Source: Limnohabitans sp.
Lineage (GTDB): Bacteria > Pseudomonadota > Gammaproteobacteria > Burkholderiales > Burkholderiaceae_C
Assembly: GCA_018882835.1 (NCBI GenBank)
Contig: VERE01000016.1
Span: forward strand, 1 to 64,000
DNA length: 64,000 nucleotides
Reading direction: 5' to 3'
In this document: in pieces, positions 46,801-55,100 of the stretch
Position numbering within the stretch: position 1 is the first letter of the stretch
Layout: the number at the start of each line of letters is the position of its first letter
Made by a program: the position numbers and the translations under genes
The notes under the pieces: generated by a model
Seen by the model: the letters and a program-made list of their open reading frames with translations, nothing else
What the model was told of the DNA's origin: nothing
Databases searched by the model: none

Positions 46801-49800
46801 TCGTTGGCTTTGGCCATCACGCTGGCCACCCCATCAAGCGCTGCACTTTGGGCGACCGTCAAATTCAAGCCCACGGTCTGAACCGCTGCTTGCATGTAGC
46901 CCGACACTGTTTGCGCGTTCTGCAAAGCCGCCTGCAAACCGCCTGACACATTGTCCAAGCCATTGGCCACGGCGCGCATCAATGCCACACTGGTCTCGGT
47001 GGCCAAATGACCGCCCACGCCATCGGTGCCTGCCAGCACCTGCCCGCCCACATCCGACAACACGGCCAACATGGCCGCCGTCTTCTGGTACATCACGGCG
47101 GCCGTTCTGTCAGCCACAGAAGCCGACGTGTTGGCCGCCTCACGGAAAGGGTCGTAACTGGACAGCACATCCTCGACCAGCGCGGATGAGTTTGTCAGGG
47201 CCGATGGCAAACTCCCGGCAAACAAGCCCGCACCCAAAATCTTGCTGGCTACCGCAGCCGTGCTGACCGTGTAATGGGCGTCGTCGGTTGCCGTGGCGGC
47301 GACATACCCCTTCAGGCTCTGATACTCCGCCATCAGGGTGGTCACCGGGTTGATCACCAAAAAGCCCTCGGGGGCTTCGTACTGCACGGCAAACGGTTGA
47401 CCTGTAGAGATATCGGTGCCGCCCCGCATGATCAATTGGCCGGTGCCTCCGGGTATCGAGAAAACACCGGCCCCGATGCTGCCACCGACGGCCTCGCCCG
47501 GACTGATCTCGTTGTCGCGGTTGGCATCTGAAAAAATCGTGACATTCACCAGATAACCGTCAGCAGAGGAGCCCACCACGGCGCCATTGATCTTGACCCC
47601 GGACAACGCGCCCACATTGTTCAGCGTCAGGTTGAGGGCGTTGCCAGCAATGTCGGTCACCGTGCCGCCGCGCAAATCCAGGCTGGACAAGCCGATGCCA
47701 TTGGTGTCCAAGTCGCCAGAGGCCACCTTGTAGCTGAACACCAATTGGTTGGTCCCGCTACCCGAGACATAGCTGGCGTAACGCGGGGTAGGACTGTCGA
47801 GTTGCAAATTCAAACGCGGGGTGCCTGTCACATACAAGGACTCGTTGCCTTGCACCACAAAAGTCAACGACTGACCGCGGTCGTACACCGCCGCCCCGGG
47901 TGTCGTCAGCTTGGTCACGGCTGGCGCCTGGTTGTCGATGGTCACGGCCAGCGATGCGCCCCCCGATGGCAACACGCTGAGGTTGCCCGCGGGATCGCGC
48001 AAGCGGGCAGTCAGCGCATGGTTGCCGGCAGCGAGACTGACATTGGCAAAAGCGAACGTGCCATCCGCTAGCACCGTTGCCGTGGGGCCCTCCAACCACT
48101 TGCCTTGGTCGTACAACAGGACCGTCGACCCCTGGTCGGCCACCAGGGCCTGGCCTTGAAACTGCAGACCCGTGGTTTTTTGGGTGATGCGGTCGGTGCT
48201 CGACACACCGGTGTCGTTACTGGACAGGGCCGTCATGCCCAGGCTGCTGGGCGCTGATGGCGCAGTGGTGTCCACTGTGAAAGGCAGGGTCACAGGGCTT
48301 GCCGCGTTGCCGGCACGGTCGGCCACCTGGGCACGCAACACATAGCTGCCATCGGACCACGGGGCCAGGGTTTCCTTGGCCAGGGTCAGCGCGAATTCTC
48401 CCTTTGCATTCGCCACCGCCGTCCATTGCCCCACGGACACCCCTGGGGCTGAAGTGGAGGCCAGGGTCAAGGCAACGGTTTGTCCGGCCTCAGCCCCGTC
48501 CGCTTTTCCGCTGAAGGTCAGCCCCGAGGCTTTGGTCGACTGGTTCAGAAACCGGGTGTCCGTGCCCGTCAGTGCAGCCGGTGCGCTGAGGCTTAAAACG
48601 GGCGGTGTGCGATCCACCACAAAGCGCTGGGTCACCACTGCACTGGCGTTGCCATTGCCATCCAGCGCCTGCAAGGCAATTCGGTACTCACCGTCTTGCA
48701 AGCTGCCGAGGTTTCCGGTCAGCTTGCCATTTTGAAGCGAGAGCAATGCATCGAAAGTCGACTGCGTGTCGCCTGTGCGCGTCAACGAAAAATTCAGGCG
48801 TGTGTCTGTGCCCGTCACGGTGACCGGCAATTGAAGGGGCGTTTGCAGCTCTGTGGCATTCAGCAAGTTGTCTGACAGCGGCACCACGCTGACCACAGGC
48901 GCGGTCACAGCGCCAGACAGCGATTGCTGCAACACGGCAGGGTTGCCCGCTGCGTCGCTCACGTTCACCGTGGCCGCATACTGGCCATCGGAAAAACCTT
49001 TCAAGTCAGCAGCGGTCAGCGCCAGACGGTAAGCCCCGTTTTGAACCTGCGTTTGAAAGGTCCAACTTTTGTCGCCCGCTGTGTTGGCCAGCGTCAGCGT
49101 CAGCGTTTGACCATTCTCGACGCCAGTGGCAGCGCCCGCCAAGGCAAAACCCTTCTGGATCATGGTCTGATTGATGCGCAAGGCATCCGAACCTTCCACC
49201 GCCAGACTCAGCACCGGAGGAGTTTTATCCACCCGCAAAGCCTGACTCACCTGCACCAGGTTACCCGCCTTGTCAGCCACTTCGCCGCTGAGTGTGTATG
49301 CGCCATCGGTCAATGCGGTCAACTGCGCAGCGCTCAAGCTGATGGCGTATTCCCCATTGGTCAATGCGCTTTGAACCTCCAGCCTGGATGTGCCCTCTTG
49401 TGCCACCAGTGACAGCTTGACGATTTGCCCCGTTTCCGCGCCACTGCTGCTGCCCGTCAGCACCAGGCCGCTCGAGGCGGTCGCCAGGTTGATGACCGAT
49501 GCGCTTGCCGACGTCGCGCCAGAAATCACCGGCAGCTGCAAGGTGGGGGGCGTTTTGTCCACCACCACCTCGCGCGTCGCCGCCACCGAGGTGTTGCCTG
49601 CCACATCGGTGGCAGCCACCGACAGCAGGTAGCGGCCCTCGGCCAAGCCAGAAAAATTGCCGCTCAGGAGTCGCTGGCTCTCGGTCAATGTCAAATCGAC
49701 CACGCTCCCCTGAGCATTTCTGATCGACCAGGAAAGCTTGGCCAAAGGGTCATCCAACTGAACGGCCAGGCTGACGGCTTTGAGTTCACCGAGGCTCAAC

Positions 49801-52112
49801 AAATTGTCAAAGACCGGAAGGGAGACAACAGGTGCGGTCTGGTCAACGACCAGGGTGACCGTATTGCTCCAGGCGGACACGTTGCCCGCAGGATCCACCT
49901 GCTGAAGCCGCACGATGTAACGCCCCTCGCTGGTCATGTTCAGCGTCTGCGAGGCCACCTCGAATCGCTGCCCCGAGGCTTGCACGGTATAGAACTGCTC
50001 GGGACCCTCGTTCCAGCGAACTCCGAACTTCACCTGGGCATTCAATTCGGCATTGCCCACTAACGTGAAATTGGGGTTCTGGGTGATGCCGTCCTGCAAG
50101 GTCAGTAGCTCACCCGTTCGACCAGTGTCCGTTTTCCAGGCCACCTGCGGCACGCTGACCTGGTTGTCCACCGCCACCACCCAGGGCCGCGACTCTCCAC
50201 CGAGCACACCTGCAGCGGTGTCAAAACGCGTGGTCACCACATAATTGGCAGTCACCGCATTGGGGCTCAAATTTCCCCACATCGAAGCATCCAGCGCCAC
50301 CTGCATTTTTTGGGCCGTGACCTGCTCCGCACTGAGGGTCACGGTTTTGAAGGCAACACCGTTCACCAGGACGACCAGCTTGTCGCCCGCCACCACATCC
50401 TTGTTCAAGTCTTGCTTCAGCAAGTAGGTGTAACCCGACGACAAACGCTCACCGCCCACCAGCGACAACCCAGACGAGGCGCTGGCGCTGGAATCGTTGG
50501 GGTCCACCAAGAGGGGCTTCACGGCCTGACCCCGCCCGCCCTGCGCGGGTGCCGCCAAGGAACCCACCACCGATTGAATGTCTTGCAATTTGGCGTCGAG
50601 TTGCGTTCCACTGTAGGCTGCGGCATCCAGAGTGCGCAACGAGCCATCGGCATTGGGCTTGCCCAGAATATCGGCAGTCAGGTTGTATTGCGAGGCGTAC
50701 TCGGTGGCCACCAGGGCATTCAACGAGGCCTTGGAATTCACATCGGCCTGCGCCACCACGTTCTGCACCGCCTGGTTCACCTGGGCCAGCGCCGTGGTGA
50801 TGTCGGCCACAGCCGTTAACGGCACGGCGCTGTCGATGCTTTGCATCACCTGCGTGATGAAGGTGGTGCTGCCCAGATCGACAGCCTTTACGACGCCTCC
50901 AGGCGCTGACACTGCCGAGAGATAAGTTTCACCCAACGCCCGCACCACTGACAGCGAGGCATCGGCCAGGGAGACACTGGCGTCCACTTTTTGCACAGCA
51001 GCAGCACCCACCACCAAAATATTAGCCAGCTGCGCCGACTTGGCATACAGGCCCAGGTACTTCGCCTGATCGGTGCTGCTGGTGCTGCTGTAAGCCTGCG
51101 TGACGGGGTCGATGTTCAACAGATCCTCGGCCGTGACGTTGGTCCCCAGGCCCAACATGTTTTTGACAGCCGTCACGGCTTGCTCGGGTGTCAGTTTGTT
51201 GGTGCTTGACGATTCGCGAACGGCCTGAACCAGGGTGGTGAGTGACGTCACCACCTTGGCGGTTTCGGGGGCCAACAACACACCCTCAAACTGCAAACCC
51301 GTGCCATAGCGGTCGATGCCGCCAAACACATGAAATGCGCCTGTCCCTCCCAGGCTCTTGAAGTTGCCACGCTCGTCGGTGATGGCGTAATAGTCATTCA
51401 CCGTTTCGCCCACCTGAAACACGCCATCGCCATTGGCATCGACAAAGGTGAACGCGCCATCGCCATCTTTGTCACGCCACACAATGGCCTGATCCAGGTA
51501 GCCCTTGATGACCGAGCCCGATGCGCCTGTGGGTGCGAGGCTCATGCTGCTCGAACCCCCGCCTCCACCGCCGCCAATTGGCGCTACCGGGTAAAGCTTG
51601 CGACTGCCCGATTCGGCGGGGGCCTCGGCTTCCTCCGTGGGTGTTTCAGGTTCGGTCAGGGGTTCGGCGGGTGGGGTGTCGGCGGTTGGTTGGGAAGTTG
51701 TGGCGCTTGCACTTGAAGCTGTTGTGGCGGTGTTGAGCGCCAAAGTCTCTTTGTATAAGTCAGGCTGAGGGTCGCTGAGGGGTTGCAGAGGCTGCGCTTC
51801 TGTTTGAATTTGAATGGCAGCTTCGGTGTCTTGCTCTACGGGTTGCTCCGCGTGGGAGGTTGGATCCGTTGTGGGGAGGGCGTCAGAAGAGTTGGCTGGC
51901 TCGGCTTGATTGGCGGCATCCTTGGCGATGGCCTCGGTTAAGACGTTCTGACGCGCAGCCTGCGCATGCTCTGCCAAAAGCGCCAAGGTCATGACCCAAA
52001 GCACAGGCTCGTGGCTTGTGCTTTGGGTGGGGGTTGACTTCAGCCAATTGCGGAGCTTCTCAGAGACAGGCTGGCTGCCTTTTTTTCTTCTGAGACGGTC
52101 AGGAGACTTCAT
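37866..52112 (-). CDS. Giant multi-domain RTX adhesin-like protein (4748 aa), type I secretion substrate
   Basis: Probable cell-surface or secreted adhesin (BapA/LapA-like). Order: basic N-terminus with a short hydrophobic run (VLWVMTLALLAEHAQA, about 37-52); Pro/Glu/Thr/Ala-rich spacer to 175; poly-Gly stretch near 180; a DxDGDG/helical module (about 200-520); Ig-like repeats with DxTPP starts (about 640-1430); a second copy of the helical module (about 1510-1850); a Calx-beta-like domain (about 1850-1980); cadherin/VCBS-like repeats; a canonical RTX block (about 2960-3150: GGGGADTLSGGEGDDTF, GGAGNDVLQGGAGDDTL); more Ig/cadherin domains; two near-identical 100-residue VCBS repeats (about 4061-4260); and a C-terminal RTX-like region from about 4595 with a type I secretion tail. 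The start ATG is at 52110-52112; its SD is weak. Ligand unknown. Confidence 0.88.
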   Translation of the reverse strand: MKSPDRLRRKKGSQPVSEKLRNWLKSTPTQSTSHEPVLWVMTLALLAEHAQAARQNVLTEAIAKDAANQAEPANSSDALPTTDPTSHAEQPVEQDTEAAIQIQTEAQPLQPLSDPQPDLYKETLALNTATTASSASATTSQPTADTPPAEPLTEPETPTEEAEAPAESGSRKLYPVAPIGGGGGGGSSSMSLAPTGASGSVIKGYLDQAIVWRDKDGDGAFTFVDANGDGVFQVGETVNDYYAITDERGNFKSLGGTGAFHVFGGIDRYGTGLQFEGVLLAPETAKVVTSLTTLVQAVRESSSTNKLTPEQAVTAVKNMLGLGTNVTAEDLLNIDPVTQAYSSTSSTDQAKYLGLYAKSAQLANILVVGAAAVQKVDASVSLADASLSVVRALGETYLSAVSAPGGVVKAVDLGSTTFITQVMQSIDSAVPLTAVADITTALAQVNQAVQNVVAQADVNSKASLNALVATEYASQYNLTADILGKPNADGSLRTLDAAAYSGTQLDAKLQDIQSVVGSLAAPAQGGRGQAVKPLLVDPNDSSASASSGLSLVGGERLSSGYTYLLKQDLNKDVVAGDKLVVLVNGVAFKTVTLSAEQVTAQKMQVALDASMWGNLSPNAVTANYVVTTRFDTAAGVLGGESRPWVVAVDNQVSVPQVAWKTDTGRTGELLTLQDGITQNPNFTLVGNAELNAQVKFGVRWNEGPEQFYTVQASGQRFEVASQTLNMTSEGRYIVRLQQVDPAGNVSAWSNTVTLVVDQTAPVVSLPVFDNLLSLGELKAVSLAVQLDDPLAKLSWSIRNAQGSVVDLTLTESQRLLSGNFSGLAEGRYLLSVAATDVAGNTSVAATREVVVDKTPPTLQLPVISGATSASASVINLATASSGLVLTGSSSGAETGQIVKLSLVAQEGTSRLEVQSALTNGEYAISLSAAQLTALTDGAYTLSGEVADKAGNLVQVSQALRVDKTPPVLSLAVEGSDALRINQTMIQKGFALAGAATGVENGQTLTLTLANTAGDKSWTFQTQVQNGAYRLALTAADLKGFSDGQYAATVNVSDAAGNPAVLQQSLSGAVTAPVVSVVPLSDNLLNATELQTPLQLPVTVTGTDTRLNFSLTRTGDTQSTFDALLSLQNGKLTGNLGSLQDGEYRIALQALDGNGNASAVVTQRFVVDRTPPVLSLSAPAALTGTDTRFLNQSTKASGLTFSGKADGAEAGQTVALTLASTSAPGVSVGQWTAVANAKGEFALTLAKETLAPWSDGSYVLRAQVADRAGNAASPVTLPFTVDTTAPSAPSSLGMTALSSNDTGVSSTDRITQKTTGLQFQGQALVADQGSTVLLYDQGKWLEGPTATVLADGTFAFANVSLAAGNHALTARLRDPAGNLSVLPSGGASLAVTIDNQAPAVTKLTTPGAAVYDRGQSLTFVVQGNESLYVTGTPRLNLQLDSPTPRYASYVSGSGTNQLVFSYKVASGDLDTNGIGLSSLDLRGGTVTDIAGNALNLTLNNVGALSGVKINGAVVGSSADGYLVNVTIFSDANRDNEISPGEAVGGSIGAGVFSIPGGTGQLIMRGGTDISTGQPFAVQYEAPEGFLVINPVTTLMAEYQSLKGYVAATATDDAHYTVSTAAVASKILGAGLFAGSLPSALTNSSALVEDVLSSYDPFREAANTSASVADRTAAVMYQKTAAMLAVLSDVGGQVLAGTDGVGGHLATETSVALMRAVANGLDNVSGGLQAALQNAQTVSGYMQAAVQTVGLNLTVAQSAALDGVASVMAKANELIANVDPAALSQGTSAVALLRQIVSVQSVVQGDYLGDLKLQMGSDPTATATLSAATMKASLASAVANAIVGPIVPSSFKVAAYQEGGTPSASLSVAESDGAGHGSVVNVRVTRGGGLDGTVVLGYQVSGSASLDPARFAGGVTPSGTLTFGPDVTEQWLKIEWVDNQIRQPDELISLTLKDLYGNSQFTDLNNALVAESKVLITLVDDDPNTPVITVPSELAAGEGITVVAEGVSVDYYDAQATLVVNLQALHGTLGLQTSAGAVLQSLTPSTSAGSYTLQGKLADINNALARLTFTSDPLALDGGLRITAQPSGRSVVGAADVPISVHVSPEVSVPTAPVAVVAGTLSRVSVPLVADQDSDEISLQLTTGEGDWVLAASDSVWVEHPDIGNLILHGNPLDVNDVLSGLSLIATPGRSNVNVSVWVSDGDPLTEDAQSSYVMAVQHAPPILQWPLSVNYKGGLASALPSVSLSDADSSLLTLTVSASAGTLLPGDMAGDASLLAQTDDALTLKGSAASLQTTLKSFLYTAPISGQPSLALSVTDGETTVTKSLSVTVLDNQAPQAGGDLTLAGTVEDTPRLINLQPTTLSDTDSTAVPTQIRILKVEGGTLTLPNGDALTLGTAGTLVTLTNGSADLRFAPEANRTAAAALTYAVVDPALASLNSEAATVTLPLTSVNDAPSLQIPGSALSFTENGAALSVAANVSLTDVDSTMLAGATVRLTQAQTGDVLSYSGSGALASEYQFDAATATATLTLTGQATLEDYKAALQSVTYRNALDNLSGTTRRLDITVTDVSSSAQGTALTSAVASRNLEVTSVNDAPTLKGSGSVAVFNESTSSSKLSVSLQPATGLTAVDPDGGVPAAIVAARLTFTDGYRPGEDLLSFPITDSAVKSSFDATTGVLTLKGEASLSSYTSWVSALTYQNASANPTVGLRTASLVLTDSLGASSAPASVTWRVSAFNDQAELDLSGSDFTQLNSSAGFSSDVGAVAIAPNASLRDVDGSQMRSLKVVLNGAQTGDTLQLSLAAVSAAKAANLNVTQNGASLEITASGTSQLASLTAFESVLRGVQFDHVKQGVTDAVTGSRTLTVTGVDDSGTALTSASIALSLSPGALSRVITSDDPTDSSKKIYTVAVSGLANSESLLVDLSSSLVATASGRQTVANLFKATAVDASLLNPSGLTSINLVGNKAANRIIGSDGSDVISGGGGADTLSGGEGDDTFVATALDLPSLTVDGGNAGTAGDSLRLIGAGAQLNNAAFAGIQGTENLVLAGNSAFQVVTQRFAKVDASAQLSGGVSVDASARTDAVALVGSAQADDLRGGAGNDVLQGGAGDDTLVGGAGADTLTGGAGNDVFVWRASEARANLPDVITDLSVGDALQLQGLTGLQWRGQESLRSAATLDAWLGVTSGRTYLYVESTPDALSSAWLSIEITSGIRTRGWVATDNAQGLLLSIPVNAPSVLAVPSSSEKLPLTASGKGVATLLSGVSVQDAATDLQSVSVVARGGTFSLDGNSGLTQYELVGTTSQVNLKLSQLTYVATQRSDKGTVNALDLVVHDDVNLDSLSSQSIFFTVPNTAPVLTSSVTSDLQTTVGKALVVQGLSVADVDGGVLAMTVSSASALGVWVQTPGTALQGVVASGWGGSSLTLRGTASQLNAFLAQNETSGLSFSAQTVGTGALKLSVSDDRNDVSVARNLALTVQPSAPGAPDLLPASDSGSSATDNFTNVVAPGFSVSLAGSGAAAGMTLQLRSEGNLVGAHVLTGAEVTDQLAVVRVGEGLDNPTSVSLKEGLANFSAQLQSGSVLSANSPILQIKVDTSAPVPSVPILAAADDSGVSATDGITRLTSGLTFAMRSEAGSRVSLFEGSKELGSALADAQGNVSVDLSLTSGRHLITARATDLYGNVSDFSSASSVTIDTLAPTVTDSRSLYPSDGAYGRKSVLNFDLAFAEPVKASADAFLNLTWDGLATPVQAKLSAVQPVPAEGDAEGLAAVAAGGALVLRFSYTVSSTDDAPQGLRLVGPQGVSDLAGNGVTSFSKVLSSVKLDIAAGNPPPVPAPDVATATAAGAADAVSAQGNLLSNDVDPEGETLAVTGLGAGTLKLSELPALGASAVKGLYGELTADTSGKFTYVPYANRSLAQGQSVKDEFTYSVTDGNKNFTTSKLTVTVQGVNDPPTLGTWANPSVTELDLSNKTQDAALTGTLAVSDPDANASIAFGILNQVSTSKTLVAEGVYVTLNLDATNGSYTLIKKSGAIEALSQGEKVSDRFEITVSDGLAPRLHQALVVQITGGNDAPSTVSVKADVKEDAALLKGQLTSTDVDVKDTTASFKLDQEVAGLSLGSNGAWQFDATNGAYQYLAKDEVLTVKAPYTVTDNLGATAKGELTLVVTGVNDAPSTVSVKADVKEDAALLKGQLTSTDVDVKDTTASFKLDQEVAGLSLGSNGAWQFDATNGAYQYLAKDEVLTVKAPYTVTDNLGATAKGELTLVVTGVDDLPSLKTPIQSFSLQRGTLTLIEDLPSLSAQDVDADLDSTFTVELISRTDALLPRWLSLNETTWTSENLTHLSFNEVRIPMTELPNTVYELQLRLTDDVLNVTHTYDFDLTVARGLDRPILPTFNLERLGTLSWDTPTPLTEILDVRAMNPLHAIEWTNLPAGLNVTWLGDTLPASFFKSYQVMDGTTVQSLRIPVESVSDIELTVDSSVDIGSLAYRVWSGETDGEYSDDSHFSQWINPFRASLLSDVTRELLVGTAPVIDSPTGRQAYFGSAFDFENPLVTSTDGSTPVANATFNHGVIADANFGQVFFADAGTGQFSQSRALFSTDTTSTNYRGLAGTPFDDILTANDFGSVLYAGTGGNDLLFGGGASDVLLDGNKHIAKGVTFKDVLVGNAGADSFVLMKPTPASEGTLEVTISDYNPMEGDRLILAGFGTEEPKIGPVDVVTHLQQVSLDNDHLLLWVDLSFVRLVDNHFNLRISDFDKIA
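39332..39931. repeat. Near-identical 300-bp tandem repeat (two copies) in the giant adhesin gene
   Basis: Copies 39332-39631 and 39632-39931 differ at only a small number of mostly synonymous positions (for example GTGGAGGTCAACTG versus GTAGAAGTCAGTTG in the same place). The encoded 100 residues (VNDAPSTVSVKADVKEDAAL onward) are identical. This indicates a recent duplication or ongoing gene conversion. Confidence 0.93.
42730..43230 (-). other. Mid-protein canonical RTX calcium-binding block
   Basis: Within the 4748-aa protein, residues about 2960-3130 contain GGxGxDxUx nonapeptides: SGGGGADTLSGGEGDDTF, then after about 85 residues DDLRGGAGNDVLQGGAGDD and TLVGGAGADTLTGGAGND. These bind Ca2+ in beta-rolls in known RTX proteins. 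Such blocks are usually C-terminal; here 1600 residues follow. Confidence 0.85.
46560..47580 (-). other. Second copy of the DxDG/helical module in the giant adhesin
   Basis: Residues about 1510-1850 begin SADGYLVNVTIFSDANRDNE with ISPGEAVGG, then GGTDISTGQPFAVQYEAPEG, INPVTTLMAEYQSLKG and a long helical stretch. It parallels the first copy (about 200-520: LDQAIVWRDKDGDGAFTF, GETVNDYYAIT, GGIDRYGTGLQFEGVLLAPE, VTSLTTLVQAV). The first copy lies at about 50540-51515. Confidence 0.7.
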
Positions 52113-52154
52113 TGGAATCTTGGTGTTCCTTGGGGAGAGGACGGGCTCGGTTGA

Positions 52155-55100
52155 TCACAAAAATTTCAGAAGATGGTTGGTGCTGTCAAATTGTGTGTTG
52201 GACAGGGTTGCGGCTCCATCCAGCATGAGAATCAAAGAGTCACTGGTTCCAAAATTAACAATCAAACGGTGAGGATCCGACATGTAACCGGTCATGGTTG
52301 ACAATGCTGCATCAGACGTGACGCTGGTGGGCACCTTGCCATCAAAATAAATTGTGTCGCTGGCGTCAAATCCGAAGATACGCACTTCCCTTTCAAGAGT
52401 CGCACCCACGGTTGTATGAATGACAAATTTCTCAACAATCGAAGAACCGTCTTCCGTTCCTATCAACAGTGAATTGGCTTTCCCTGCAATGGAGTGAAGT
52501 TCAACAGACCGCGTCGCGTCATATTTGGCTTCACCCAGGTAATAAGTCTGAATAGCGTTAAAAAAATTGGTGCCATCTTGTGTGGTCGCCGTTGAAAACT
52601 GCAATTTTTCAATGTGGTATTGCGGCGATGAAGGATTGTATTCACCAAAAATATTAACTTTGCCGCTCGCAAACACCGACTGATCATCGGGTTCAGCCAA
52701 ATACTGCTTGTAAGCGATGCTGAGGGACTTAGTGCCTTCATTGATCATCTGGAAGCGTGTAAACGACAGGTCATTGAAGCTTCGGATGCCTTCGATGTAA
52801 ACGGCATCTTCTTCTGTGCTGGAGGTGTTGCCTGAATCCACAATGGTTTTGATGCCGTTGTCCAGTCCAGCCTGCGCCCCCTGGATGCGCACTGCATAAA
52901 CATCGCCACCACGCGCACCCGCCGCAATCGCAGCGCCCACATTGACGGCGGTATCCGGCGTGCCGTTGACATTGGTTTGCAGAGCAGCCAGCAAAATTGT
53001 GTCATTGGCACCACCGCCCACTGTGGCTGTGCCTGTTGCAGAGTCCATGACTTCGTTCAACGGTTGGTATCGCAAGCCTGTGGTGTAGGTGAAGTTTCCG
53101 CTGCCGTCGTTGACGATCTTGGGCTGCAAGTAGGTCAAAGTGTAGTTGGTGTAGCCACTCAGCGGATCATTTGAACCCCAGTCAAAATCGATGGTGCTGA
53201 CTGTGATCGAATTTGTAGCCGACAAAGCAGCTTTCAGATTCAGACTCCACAAATAACCCGTGGTGTTGGGGTTATCTGGCACAAGCTCGAGATACCAGCT
53301 GGATGCCGTCGCCCCTCCTAGTAGGCCCGCAATTTCGTTGGGCTTCACCACAAACTGAACCAAATCTTTACGGGTCGCTTGACCTGTCAATAAGGCTGCA
53401 TTCGATGCAGCGATGTCAAAATTCATGATTTTGACGTTTGAATTTGCAGTGTATGAGGCCGTTCCAGATTGAGCAGTTGTGATGGAAATAAGCTGATTTC
53501 CATTGTTTTGAGTCATATTGACCTGCTGACTTGAACCGCTCCCCAAGTACAAGGCTGAATATCCAGCGCCAATGGTGACCACATCCGTGCCAGCACCCGC
53601 AGTAACTTTGAAATTGCCTGCCCCCAGAGTGATGGTGTTGTTCCCTTCACCCGCATTGATTTCATTTCTGGCAGATTCCTGGGTGACAGAAATATTATCA
53701 ATGGTTCCCACAAATGAGGTGGTTGAATCGTCTACCCCTTGAATTTTGATCTTCAGTAAACCTTGACCATTACCTATGAACGTCAGCGTGTCTGAGCCAA
53801 AGGCAGTTTTCAAATTCGAGGTGGCCGTACCGAACGCGCCAGGAACCACTTCTTTGGTACTCAAGACAGCATTGTTTTGATCTAACACACTGATGATCAA
53901 TTTATCTGTGGCAGAAGATCCCAAAACCGAATCTGCTGCGGTTGAAAAATCAAAATTCAGACTGTATTGTTGTCCCGCAACGTTCGCAGCAGCTCCGGCC
54001 GATACATAGGCCACATCGTTGTGGTAAATCATCAGAGCCCGGTCGGTTCCACCTCTTTGAACAGCCATCGAAGAAATGGAGGCAGCAGTGCCCCACGATA
54101 CGCCTGCATAGGACGAGGGCATCAAATTTTGCAGAGTTCTGTTGCTCAAAGATTGTACAAAGGTCTGACTGCCAGTGGTCGGTAGAGTCAGTACATTGAA
54201 TTTTTCAGTGAAAACGCTGACGGTAGAGGAACTCAATGTCGGGCTTTGGTTACCACCATCGATGGTGTCATTGCCGCTCAACGCCGTCACAGAGTAGGCG
54301 CCCTGGCCAAGGGTGATTCTGTTATGCCCATCACCCGCGTTGATCGTGACTTGGCCAGCGCCCGTCACGATGGTGTCATTTCCTATTCCAGCGGAAATAA
54401 ACACGTTGCCTGTACCTGCGGTAATTTGGTTGTTGCCATCGCCGGCGATAATGGAATTAGACGGATCGCCAATGGATACAGACTTCTGCTGGTAGCTGCC
54501 TGTCCAACCCACTTGAAAATTACCATTGACTCCAGGAACAATGATGGGATTCTGATTCAGACCATCCATAGGGTCTGGTTTAAAGTATGTACCCCCCCCG
54601 TACAAAGTACCATCAGGTGTGCTTGGCGTGAGTTGAGTGACTGGCTGAACAACAGTGCCCGATGCCGAGAAACGTTGTAAGTAAATATCGATTTCGCGTT
54701 CATAATAATTGTAATCAGCGCCAGAAGCTTGAAAAGCCCTCAGACTTTGCCATGCCACTGCAAAGCCACCATCCGACAAAGCGGCCACTGTGGGCATTAG
54801 AGAGTTAACGTCAGAACCATACAGTTTGTAGACTTGTGTATCAACACCGTTCTGGTAATTGATGGTTAACTCTCTTATCGGGTGCCCTCTTTTTGCAGTA
54901 AATTCTTCGATCGTTTGACCAGTAGACATCACAGTCGTGACAGGTGGCTTGTTTGTTAGATTTGCATATAAGGCCTCGGTCAGTGTGACGGTTGCACCAT
55001 TGGTCAATGTTGCGAATCTGCTCGTAGACCCTGTTATAGAAGTGGTCGAAAAAACTGCACCATTGTTGACGGTTGTCCCATTGCCGACATTAATGATGTC

